Source of the DNA: Gammaproteobacteria bacterium
GTDB lineage: Bacteria > Pseudomonadota > Gammaproteobacteria > Pseudomonadales > JADFDG01
Direction: 5' to 3'
DNA: 46,194 nucleotides
Assembly: GCA_018262975.1 (NCBI GenBank)
Contig: JADFDG010000011.1
Span: 1-46,194, forward strand
The translations under genes and the position numbers were made by a program. The first letter of the stretch is position 1. Every line of letters begins with the position of its first letter. This document shows, piece after piece, positions 14,947 through 22,697 of the stretch. The notes beneath the pieces are model-generated. The model saw only the letters and a list, made by a program, of their open reading frames with translations, ran no database searches and was not told where the DNA came from.

Positions 14947-16125
14947 ATGGCCATCCTGCGCGCCGTCTTCCTCTCTGTTGTTGCCGTTTCCCTGGCCGCC
15001 TGTGGCGGCGGTGCTGGCGGGCCGCCGCCGATGCCGCCGCCGGAAGCCACGGTACTTGCGGTGCAGCCGGCCGACGTGCCCATGTCGTTTGCCTACGCCG
15101 GGCGTGCTTCCGATGCGCGCAAGGTGGAGGTCCGCGCGCGCGTGTCCGGCACGCTGGTGCAGCGGGCCTACGTGGAAGGTTCGCGCGTGCGCCAGGGCGA
15201 CCTGCTGTTCGTGATCGATCCGGCGCCGTTGCGCGCGCAGTCGAACTCGGCGCTGGCGCGCCTGGCCGAGGCGCGCGCCGCCGCCCAGCAGGCGGAGAAC
15301 GACGCCAAGCGCGCCGAAGAGGTGTTCGCCAAGCAACTCATCAGCGTGCGTGACCGCGACCTGGCGCTCACCAACCGCGACCAGGCACGCGCCGCGCTGG
15401 CGCGCGCGCAGGCCGACGCCGATGCCGCCGCCATCGACCTGGGTTACACGCGCGTGACCGCGCCGGCCTCGGGCATCACCAGCATCGAGGCCAAGGCCGA
15501 GGGCAGTTACGTGTCGCCGCAGGCCGAGGAAAGCCTGCTCACCACCATCACCCGCATCGATCCGATGACGGTGGATTTCTCGGTGTCGGAAGCGGATTAC
15601 GCGCGGCTGCGCGCGCTGATCGACGCCGGCCGCCTGGTCGGCCCGGCGCGCGGGCAGGGCACGGCGCGCCTGCTGGTCAACGACGCGCCGTATGCGCACG
15701 AGGGCCGCGTGGAATACCTCGACGTGGTGCTCGACCCGCAAACGGGCACGCTGCTCGGTCGCGCCGAGTTCGCCAATCCGGATGCCGCGCTGCTGCCCGG
15801 GCAGTTCGTGGTGGTGATGCTGGGCGGCTACACGCTCAAGGGCGTGATTCGCGTGCCGGAGAAGGCCATCCAGCAGGGGCCCGCAGGCCCGTACCTGTAC
15901 GTGCTCGATGCGCAGAACAAGGCGCAGATCCGCCCGGTCACGCTCGGCATGCCGGTCAAGGGCGAGCGCGTGATCGATGCCGGCCTCGCCGCCGGTGAAC
16001 GCGTGGTGGTGGACAACCTGATGAAGGTGCACCCGGGTGGTGAAGTGAAGCCGGCGGCGCCGGCCGCTGCGGCGCCCGCCGCCGCCACCGCGCAACCGGC
16101 CGCAGGCAAGGGCCAGGCGCAATGA
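14947..16125 (+). CDS. RND efflux periplasmic adaptor lipoprotein (AcrA/MexA type)
   Basis: 392 residues, the usual length of membrane fusion proteins. The signal peptide ends in lipobox SLAAC with lipidated Cys19. It has the standard order: barrel-sandwich half (VEVRARVSGTLVQRAYVEGSRVRQGDLLFVID), an alpha-helical hairpin rich in Ala/Arg/Glu (~105-160), the second lipoyl half (LGYTRVTAPASGIT), a beta-barrel and a membrane-proximal domain. It links the inner-membrane pump to an outer-membrane channel. ATG 14947 has AAGGAT upstream; a GTG-like extension is not needed. It overlaps the pump gene by four bases. No TolC-type channel gene is adjacent. Confidence 0.95.
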   Translation: MAILRAVFLSVVAVSLAACGGGAGGPPPMPPPEATVLAVQPADVPMSFAYAGRASDARKVEVRARVSGTLVQRAYVEGSRVRQGDLLFVIDPAPLRAQSNSALARLAEARAAAQQAENDAKRAEEVFAKQLISVRDRDLALTNRDQARAALARAQADADAAAIDLGYTRVTAPASGITSIEAKAEGSYVSPQAEESLLTTITRIDPMTVDFSVSEADYARLRALIDAGRLVGPARGQGTARLLVNDAPYAHEGRVEYLDVVLDPQTGTLLGRAEFANPDAALLPGQFVVVMLGGYTLKGVIRVPEKAIQQGPAGPYLYVLDAQNKAQIRPVTLGMPVKGERVIDAGLAAGERVVVDNLMKVHPGGEVKPAAPAAAAPAAATAQPAAGKGQAQ

Positions 16126-19100
16126 TCAGTACCCGCACCTTCATCGAGCGGCCGGTGCTGGCGACGGTGCTGGCGATCCTGATCGTGGTCGCCGGCATCG
16201 CTTCGATGGTGACCCTGCCGGTCGAGCAATATCCCGAGATCGTGCCGCCGGACGTGCAGGTCACGGCGTTCCTGCCGGGTGCCAGCGCCGACACCATCGC
16301 CAATACGGTGGCGGCGCCGCTCGAACAGGCGATCAACGGCGTGGAGAACATGCTCTACGTGAAGAGCGCCAACGCCAACGGCCAGATGGCGATGACGGTG
16401 ACCTTCGACGTGGGCACTGATCCCGACCAGGCCACCATCCTGGTGAACAACCGCGTGCAGGCCGCGCTGGCCAAGCTGCCGGAGGAAACCCGCCGGCTGG
16501 GCGTCACGGTGAACAAGCGCAGCAGTTCCATCCTGCTGGCGACCTTCCTGTTCTCGCCGGACGGCAGCCGCGACCCGGTGTTCGTCTCCAACTACGCGCT
16601 GTTCAACGTGCTCGACGAGATCAAGCGCATCCCCGGGGTGGGCGAGGCCACCATGTTCGGTGCCCGCGACTACTCGATGCGCATCTGGTTGAAGCCCGAG
16701 CAACTGGCACGCTTCCGCCTGTCTCCTTCTGACATCGCGCGCGCCATCCGCGAGCAGAACGCGCAGTACGCCGCCGGTGCCATCGGCTCCGAGCCGATGG
16801 TCGCGGAAGCACCATTCACCTACAACATCACCACCCGCGGCCGTTACTCCACGCCGGAGGAATTCGGCAACATCATCCTGCGTTCCAACAAGCAGGGCGG
16901 CGCGCTGCGCCTGAAGGACGTGGCGCGCATCGAGCTCGGCGCGCAGGACTACGCGCTCAACGCCACCTACGACGGCAAGCCCGGCGTGGGTATCGGCGTG
17001 TTCCTGGCGCCCGGTGCCAACGCGATGGCCACCTCCGATGCCATCCGCGCCACCATGCAGCGGCTGGAAAAGCGCTTCCCGGCCGGCGTGGCCTGGGACA
17101 TCCCGTTCGACACCTCCGAGTTCGTGCGGGTCTCCATCGACGAGGTGGTGAAGACCTTCATCGAGGCGCTGCTGCTGGTGGTGCTGGTGGTGTACCTGTT
17201 CCTGCAGAGCTGGCGCGCCACCCTGATCCCGGTGCTGGCCATCCCGGTGTCGATCATCGGCACCTTCGCCGGCCTGCTGATGATGGGCTTCTCCATCAAC
17301 CTGCTGACGCTGTTTGCCATGGTGCTGGCCATCGGCATCGTGGTGGACGACGCCATCGTGGTGCTGGAGAACGTCGAACGCATCATGCGCGAGGAGGGCA
17401 AGAAGGCGAAGGAGGCCGCCATCCAGTCCATGCAGGAGGTGGCCAGCCCGATCGTCGCCATCGTGCTGGTGCTGTGCGCGGTGTTCGTGCCGGTGGGTTT
17501 CATGTCGGGGCTGACCGGGGTGATGTACGCGCAGTTCGCCATCACCATCGCCGTGTCGGTGGTGATCTCCGGTATCGTGGCGCTGACGCTCACCCCGGCG
17601 CTGTGCGCGCTGATGCTCGACGTGGACGAGCAGGCGCACCACAAGCCCAATGCCTTCTTCAACTGGTTCAACCGCTGGTTCGACCGCGTACGCGACCGCT
17701 TCGTGGGCTGGTCGGCGGTGCTGGTCCGGCGCGTTGCGCTGGGCGTGACGATGTTCGCCGGCTTGTCACTGCTGGCCGGCGGCCTGCTGTGGAAACTGCC
17801 GGGTGCGCTGGTGCCGGACGAGGATCGCGGCTACGTGATGGCGGTGCCGTTCCTGCCGCCGGCCGCGTCGCTGGACCGTACCCGCGAGGTGGCGCAGGCC
17901 ACCAGCGAGCGACTGCTGCAGAACCCGGCGGTGGAGCACGTGGTGGCGTTCTCCGGCTACGACTTCCTGACCGGTTCCATGAAGACGAACAGCGGCATCA
18001 TGTTCGTGCCGCTCAAGCACTGGGACGAGCGCACCGACCCGTCGCAGGACGCGCGCCTGCTGGTGGGTCCGTTGATGGGCTCGATGATGGACAACCGCGA
18101 CGCGTTCGTGTTCTTCATCAACCCGCCGCCGATCATGGGCATCTCCACCGCCGGCGGCTTCGAGATGTTCGTGCAGCAGCGCGGCAATGCCGACCCGGCG
18201 GCGCTGGCCGAGCTGGTCAACCGCATCGTCGCGGAAGCCGGCACGCGTCCTGAACTCACCGGCGTGCGCGCCATGTTCGACGCCAACGTGCCGCAGTACC
18301 GCATGGACGTCGATGTCGACAAGGCCAAGGCGCTGGGCATCAACATCGACGAGCTGTACGCCACGCTGCAGGCCACGTTCGGTTCGCTGTACGTGAACGA
18401 CTTCACCATCAGCGGGCGGCCGTTCCGCGTGACCCTGCAATCGGACGAGCGCTACCGTGGCAAGCCCGAGGACATCCGCTTCGTCTACGTGAAGGCCAGC
18501 TCCGGCCGCTCCGTGCCGATCGAGTCGGTGGTTCGCATCACGCGCGTCTCCGGCCCCGAGGTGATCGAGCGCCTGAACATGTTCGGTGCCGCCAAGGTGA
18601 TGGGCAGCGCCGCGCCGGGCGTCAGTTCGGGCGACGCCATCCGCGCCATGGAGGAGTCGGCCGCGAAGGTGATGGACGAAACCTACACGACCAGCTGGGT
18701 GGGTGCGGCGTTCCACGAGATCCGTGCCGGTGACACCGCGGTGTTCATGTACCTGCTGGGCCTGCTGATGGTGTTCCTCATCCTGGCCGCGCAGTACGAG
18801 CGCTGGACCATGCCGCTGGCGGTGATCACCGCGGTGCCGTTCGCCCTGCTGGGTGCGGCGCTGGCGGTGTACTGGCGCAATTTCTGGGACTTCGCCTCGT
18901 GGATGGCCGGCATGATGCTCGGCGCGCCGCCGGGACCGCCGCCGCCGCCGCTGGCCAACGACGTGTATTTCCAGGTGGGCATGCTGACCCTGATCGGCCT
19001 GTCGGCGAAGAACGCCATCCTGATCGTGGAATTCGCCGCGATGCGCTATCGCGAGGGCATGGACGCCACCGCCGCCGCGCTGGAAGCCGCCAAGCTGCGC

Positions 19101-19346
19101 TTCCGCCCGATCGTGATGACGTCCATTGCCTTCATCATGGGCTGCGTGCCGCTGGCGATCGCCAGTGGCGCCGGTTCGGCCAGCCGCCACTCGATCGGTA
19201 CCGCGGTGATCGGCGGCATGCTGGCAGCGACGTTCATCGCCACGCTGTTCGTGCCGCTGTTCTACGTGCTCATCGAGCGCCTGGGTGCACGCATGGGCGA
19301 CGCGCCGCGCGAAAGTCGCGGGCCGCGTCCGCACAACGCCGACTGA
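16122..19346 (+). CDS. RND multidrug efflux permease (HAE1, AcrB type)
   Basis: 1074-residue inner-membrane proton/drug antiporter. It begins MISTRTFIERPVLATVLAI, as AcrB-like pumps do. The essential TM4 pair Asp-Asp is present in GIVVDDAIVVLENV, and the TM10 lysine in GLSAKNAILIVEF. The porter domains have the expected periplasmic loops. Between TM9 and TM10, where AcrB has a short connector, this protein has about 25 extra residues ending in APPGPPPPPLAND. Drug spectrum cannot be predicted. It is coupled to the adaptor by an ATGA overlap, and the operon ends at a long inverted repeat. Confidence 0.96.
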   Translation: MISTRTFIERPVLATVLAILIVVAGIASMVTLPVEQYPEIVPPDVQVTAFLPGASADTIANTVAAPLEQAINGVENMLYVKSANANGQMAMTVTFDVGTDPDQATILVNNRVQAALAKLPEETRRLGVTVNKRSSSILLATFLFSPDGSRDPVFVSNYALFNVLDEIKRIPGVGEATMFGARDYSMRIWLKPEQLARFRLSPSDIARAIREQNAQYAAGAIGSEPMVAEAPFTYNITTRGRYSTPEEFGNIILRSNKQGGALRLKDVARIELGAQDYALNATYDGKPGVGIGVFLAPGANAMATSDAIRATMQRLEKRFPAGVAWDIPFDTSEFVRVSIDEVVKTFIEALLLVVLVVYLFLQSWRATLIPVLAIPVSIIGTFAGLLMMGFSINLLTLFAMVLAIGIVVDDAIVVLENVERIMREEGKKAKEAAIQSMQEVASPIVAIVLVLCAVFVPVGFMSGLTGVMYAQFAITIAVSVVISGIVALTLTPALCALMLDVDEQAHHKPNAFFNWFNRWFDRVRDRFVGWSAVLVRRVALGVTMFAGLSLLAGGLLWKLPGALVPDEDRGYVMAVPFLPPAASLDRTREVAQATSERLLQNPAVEHVVAFSGYDFLTGSMKTNSGIMFVPLKHWDERTDPSQDARLLVGPLMGSMMDNRDAFVFFINPPPIMGISTAGGFEMFVQQRGNADPAALAELVNRIVAEAGTRPELTGVRAMFDANVPQYRMDVDVDKAKALGINIDELYATLQATFGSLYVNDFTISGRPFRVTLQSDERYRGKPEDIRFVYVKASSGRSVPIESVVRITRVSGPEVIERLNMFGAAKVMGSAAPGVSSGDAIRAMEESAAKVMDETYTTSWVGAAFHEIRAGDTAVFMYLLGLLMVFLILAAQYERWTMPLAVITAVPFALLGAALAVYWRNFWDFASWMAGMMLGAPPGPPPPPLANDVYFQVGMLTLIGLSAKNAILIVEFAAMRYREGMDATAAALEAAKLRFRPIVMTSIAFIMGCVPLAIASGAGSASRHSIGTAVIGGMLAATFIATLFVPLFYVLIERLGARMGDAPRESRGPRPHNAD

Positions 19347-19355
19347 TGGCTTTTC

Positions 19356-19425
19356 TGTAGAGAGGGGGCCATGCCCCCGACGCTTTTACCATTCAAAATA
19401 TCGGGGGCATGGCCCCCTCTCTACA
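19356..19425. repeat. Inverted pair of the dispersed GC repeat (copies 4a and 4b)
   Basis: A 25-base arm (19356-19380, starting TGTAGAGAGGGGGCC) is repeated perfectly in inverse orientation at 19401-19425. The two enclose a 20-base AT-rich spacer. It lies between the convergent RND pump and cytochrome c peroxidase genes and would fold into a very strong hairpin in either transcript. It is probably a bidirectional terminator or transcript stabiliser. Confidence 0.92.
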
Positions 19426-19434
19426 GCAGGGCGG

Positions 19435-20481
19435 TCAGTCGGGCAGAACCGGGGGCTCGATCGGCAAGGGATCGGTCAGTGCCTTCATGAACTCGACGAG
19501 ATCGGCGATGTCCCGTTTCGACAGGTCGAGTTCGCGTACCAGCGGGTCGCGCCGGCGGTGGTCGTCACCGCCACGGTTGTAGAACTTCATCACATCTTCC
19601 AGCGTCGCCACCGAGCCGTCGTGCATGTACGGCGCGGTGAGCGCGACGTTGCGCAGGCCGGGGGTCTTGAAGGCCCCCTGCATGCGATGCCCTGGAGCGA
19701 TGGCCTGCCGTCCCGGATCGTTGCCGCGCACGCCGATGTTGTGGAAGGCGCTGTCCGTGAGGTTGGGCCCGTCGTGGCACACCGAGCACCAGGCGGCGCC
19801 CCTGAACAGTTTCAGCCCGCGTTGCGCGGCCTCACTCATGGCGTTCGTGTCACCGGCGAGGAAACGGTCGAACGGCGAATTGCGGCTGACCAGCGTGCGT
19901 TCGAAGGCGGCCAGTGCGCGGCCGATGCGTGCGGCATCCACGGTGTCGTCGCCGAAGGCATCGCGGAACAGCGGTCGGTAGCCTTCGATGCCCGACAGGC
20001 GTTCCACCAGCATCGGCAGCGGGATGTTCATCTCCGCGTTTGACTCGATGGGATTCAGCGCCTGCGCTTCCAGTGAAGGCGCGCGACCGTCCCAGAAGAA
20101 GGCGGTGTTCCAGGCGAGGTTGTACAGCGGCGGTGTGTTGCGCCCGAGGCGGTTGCCTTCGGCGCCGGTACCCAGCGCAACGCCGTCGCCCAGGCCCAGT
20201 GCCGGGTTGTGGCAACTGGCGCAGCTCTGCGTGCGGTTGCGCGACAGGCGCGGGTCGAAGAACAGTGTCTTGCCGAGCAGGATTTCGGCATCGCTGGCGG
20301 GTACGCCACCGGGCCAGGGAATGGTGGCCGGGTCGGGTGTGGCGAGCGGGCGGGGGTCGGCGGCGTGCAGCGCCGTGACCGGCAGCAGTGCGGTGAGTGC
20401 GAGCAGCAGCGCCCGGCAGCAGGCAGCGCGCGGCGTGAGCCGGCGCGCGGCAGCAGGATCGCTCAGCGCGCGCTGTACCAC
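19435..20481 (-). CDS. Dihaem cytochrome c peroxidase family protein
   Basis: 348 residues if started at GTG 20481. Two haem-binding motifs, CASCH and CSVCH, together with HRMQGAFKTPGLRNV and APYMHDGS, place it in the CcpA/MauG family. Family members reduce hydrogen peroxide with electrons from cytochrome c in the periplasm, or act as protein-modifying oxidases. The N-terminus after GTG (MVQRALSDP..RALLLALTALLPVTALHA) is a plausible signal peptide ending before AADPRP. No ATG, GTG or TTG lies between it and the mature domain, so the start must fall inside the end of the upstream membrane-protein gene, a 19-base overlap. No clear ribosome site is seen. Confidence 0.87.
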   Translation of the reverse strand: MVQRALSDPAAARRLTPRAACCRALLLALTALLPVTALHAADPRPLATPDPATIPWPGGVPASDAEILLGKTLFFDPRLSRNRTQSCASCHNPALGLGDGVALGTGAEGNRLGRNTPPLYNLAWNTAFFWDGRAPSLEAQALNPIESNAEMNIPLPMLVERLSGIEGYRPLFRDAFGDDTVDAARIGRALAAFERTLVSRNSPFDRFLAGDTNAMSEAAQRGLKLFRGAAWCSVCHDGPNLTDSAFHNIGVRGNDPGRQAIAPGHRMQGAFKTPGLRNVALTAPYMHDGSVATLEDVMKFYNRGGDDHRRRDPLVRELDLSKRDIADLVEFMKALTDPLPIEPPVLPD

Positions 20482-21044
20482 AGCGCGAAAACCACCACCG
20501 CGGCGACCGTGGCCCAGCCCAGCCGGTCCACGTAGCGGTGCAGTGCTGCTTCCATGCGCGCGCCGCCCCATCGCATCAGGGCGGCAACCAGGAAGAAGCG
20601 CAGGCCGCGCCCCACCAGCGAGGCCAGCGCGAACGGCAGCAGCGCCATCGACAGTGCACCGGCGGCAATGGTGAACGCCTTGTAGGGAATCGGCGAGAAG
20701 CCGGCGATGAAGATCGCCAGGATGCCCCACTCGCCGAACCATTCGACGGCGCGCTGGTAGGCGCCCCAGTAGTGGCTCTGCTGCAGCCACGGCAGTATGG
20801 CATCGATGGCGAAGTAGCCGATCAGGTAACCGAGCAGGCCGCCGGCCACCGAGGTGAGCGTGGTCAGCAGCGCGAGGCGCCAGGCGCGTTCCGGCCTGGC
20901 GAGGCACATCGGCGCCAGCATCACGTCCGGCGGCACCGGGAAGAACGACGACTCGGCGAAGCTCAGTCCGCCGAGGTACCAGGGGGCGTGCGGGTGGCGC
21001 GCCCAGGTCATGGCCCGGGCATACAACGGCGAGAAGATTTTCAT
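20463..21044 (-). CDS. DedA/YqaA (SNARE-associated/VTT) family membrane protein
   Basis: 193 residues with four to five hydrophobic segments. The landmarks of the VTT domain are present: SFAESSFFPVPPDVMLAPM, GGLLGYLIGYFAID and FIAGFSPIPYKAFTIAAGAL, followed by GRGLRFFLVAALMRW. Family members are inner-membrane proteins linked to lipid scrambling and membrane homeostasis. This one is of the YqaA-like class that has the F-E-S-S-F-F-P-V-P-P signature. Its 3' end overlaps the start of the cytochrome c peroxidase gene, so the two may be co-translated. Confidence 0.88.
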   Translation of the reverse strand: MKIFSPLYARAMTWARHPHAPWYLGGLSFAESSFFPVPPDVMLAPMCLARPERAWRLALLTTLTSVAGGLLGYLIGYFAIDAILPWLQQSHYWGAYQRAVEWFGEWGILAIFIAGFSPIPYKAFTIAAGALSMALLPFALASLVGRGLRFFLVAALMRWGGARMEAALHRYVDRLGWATVAAVVVFALWYSAR

Positions 21045-21084
21045 GGGCGGGAAGTATAGCGGCAGTCGCCGGCGCCCCGTACGG

Positions 21085-21633
21085 TCAGAACGCCTCGCTG
21101 GTGTAGCGCTCCACGCGGATCGCCAGGCTCCAGTGGCTGCCGGGCAGCCCGGCCTTGCGCTTGAGCTGCATGACGAAGTCCCGCGGATCCGGCAGTTGCT
21201 CCCAGACGCTGGGCAGGAAGGTGGCCCGGCGTGCGCCTTCGGACAGCACCAGTCCGTCGACGCCGGGGCGCAGCTGGCGCAACAGGTCCGCCTCGTCGCG
21301 CACCAGCATGGGTTGCGGGCGACTCAGCACGGAGATGTGCAGCGAGAGGCGGTCCTCCTCGTCGCGCGACAGCGGCGGGAAGCGGCTGTCCTGGAAGGCG
21401 GCCGCGCAGGCATTGTGCGATACGTCGAGGGCCAGCGGTCGATGTGCCTCGAGGGTGCCGATGCAGCCGCGCAGGGCGCCGTCGATTTCCAGCGTCACGA
21501 AGCTGGCGCCATGCGCCTGCAGTGCCGCGGACAATTCCTGCGGGTTGATGCCGAGCGGGCGGCCGTAGGCCAGCCCATGCCGGATCGAGGCGCGGGCGAT
21601 GGCGCGCAGGTCGTCGCGGTCCTTGTCGTTCAC
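21085..21633 (-). CDS. amrA: AmmeMemoRadiSam system protein A (AMMECR1 domain)
   Basis: 182 residues from a GTG at 21633 that overlaps the MEMO stop (GTGA). The AMMECR1 signature is clear: FVTLEIDGALRGCIGTLEAHRPLALDVSHNACAAAFQDSRFPPLS, then ISVLSRPQPM and GLVLSEGARRATFLPSVWEQLPDPRDFVMQLKRKAGL. The biochemical role of this conserved domain is not established. It is the A component of a three-protein set with MEMO (next upstream) and a radical SAM enzyme (divergent). Coupled translation with MEMO supports a joint function. Confidence 0.95.
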   Translation of the reverse strand: MNDKDRDDLRAIARASIRHGLAYGRPLGINPQELSAALQAHGASFVTLEIDGALRGCIGTLEAHRPLALDVSHNACAAAFQDSRFPPLSRDEEDRLSLHISVLSRPQPMLVRDEADLLRQLRPGVDGLVLSEGARRATFLPSVWEQLPDPRDFVMQLKRKAGLPGSHWSLAIRVERYTSEAF

Positions 21634-22454
21634 GCGGTGCTCCCCGGGTAGAAGGCCCATGCACCGTAGCCGACCACGCGGCGTTTGTCGCCGGCGGTGT
21701 CGCCGGAATTGCACAGGCGCACGGTGACGGCCTTCAGGTGATGGTGTCGGGCGGCCAGCAGCAGGCCCTTCAGCGGGACGCGCCCGCAGGCCTGTTCGTC
21801 GCCGATCATTTCACTGGCCAGTGCTTCAATGGCCTGGCAGGTCACGCGATCCACGCGCTGGGCGGTGTCGTAGTCCAGGTAGTGGGTGAGGTCCGAGCTC
21901 ACCACGATGATGGTCTGCTCGTCGGCCCAGAAACGTTCCAGTACCGCGGCGACTTCCGCCGGGCTGGCGTCGCCGACCACCAGCGGCAACTGCACGAAAT
22001 CGTCCAGCACGGCCTGCAGGAAGGGCAGTTGCACCTCCAGGCTGTGCTCGCCGGCGTGCGCCTGGTCGAGCGCGTGCACCTGCGGCAGCGCCGCGAGCGC
22101 GCGGGCGGCATCGACATCGAGCCGCACGTCACCCAGCGGCGTGCGCCACGCGCGCGCCGTGCTGGTGGCGAGGCCATGGAAACCAACGCGGTGCGACGGA
22201 CCGAGCAGCACCACGCGACGTATGCGCGCACGGTGGGGGCACAACTGCGCGTATGCGCCGGCGGCCACGGCGCCGGAATAGACGTAGCCGGCGTGCGGTA
22301 CCACCAGTGCCTTCGGGCAGATGGCCGATTCGTCCTCCAGGCAACTTTCGCCCAGCAGGTTGTCAACGAGCGCCGCCAGCTCTTCGGTGCCGCCCGGGTA
22401 GAACACGCCGGCGACGGCCGGCGAACGTACGCCGGAAAGTTGTTGTTGCGCCAT
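21630..22454 (-). CDS. amrB: AmmeMemoRadiSam system protein B (MEMO-like)
   Basis: 274 residues starting at ATG 22454 with GGAGG seven bases upstream. Family motifs are RSPAVAGVFYPG near the N-terminus, VVPHAGYVYSGAVAAGAY, LLGPSHRV, the EHSLEVQLPFLQ segment and SSDLTHYLDYD. These His/Asp/Cys positions form the metal-binding pocket related to class III extradiol dioxygenases. Human MEMO1 is a homologue; the bacterial function is unresolved. It is the first gene of the minus-strand pair with AMMECR1 and shares a divergent promoter region with the radical SAM gene. Confidence 0.96.
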   Translation of the reverse strand: MAQQQLSGVRSPAVAGVFYPGGTEELAALVDNLLGESCLEDESAICPKALVVPHAGYVYSGAVAAGAYAQLCPHRARIRRVVLLGPSHRVGFHGLATSTARAWRTPLGDVRLDVDAARALAALPQVHALDQAHAGEHSLEVQLPFLQAVLDDFVQLPLVVGDASPAEVAAVLERFWADEQTIIVVSSDLTHYLDYDTAQRVDRVTCQAIEALASEMIGDEQACGRVPLKGLLLAARHHHLKAVTVRLCNSGDTAGDKRRVVGYGAWAFYPGSTA

Positions 22455-22488
22455 GCCACACCTCCGTGCGACGTTGCGTTGCCGTTCA

Positions 22489-22518
22489 ACGATATGGGGC
22501 CGCCGCCGGACAGTTCAA
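22489..22518 (-). promoter_or_regulatory. Candidate promoter for amrB-amrA
   Basis: On the minus strand: TTGAAC (-35, 22518-22513), an 18-base spacer, then TATCGT (-10, 22494-22489). It gives a leader of about 28 bases. It closely resembles the promoter proposed for the divergent radical SAM gene. Confidence 0.42.
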
Positions 22519-22630
22519 CCGCTGTGCCCGCGCACCCGCCGGCAAGCCGACATGCGGATGATTCGCACGCGCGAACGCGATATCCCCGGGAAGTTCCCGG
22601 TGTCCCCCTGACCCGGGACAAGGCGGGCGC

Positions 22631-22660
22631 TTGAAATGGCAGGCAGCATCCCGATATCGG
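22631..22660 (+). promoter_or_regulatory. Candidate promoter for amrS
   Basis: TTGAAA (22631-22636), an 18-base spacer and TATCGG (22655-22660), about 30 bases before the start codon. Confidence 0.45.
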
Positions 22661-22697
22661 CGTAATCACCCGGAGCGGCCTCGCGGGCCGAAGGAAG

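Noticed and set aside
15828-17642. Long minus-strand frame (about 600 codons) opposite the RND genes
   Set aside because: His/Gln/Arg-rich low-information translation over a certain efflux pump; an antisense artefact of GC-rich third positions.
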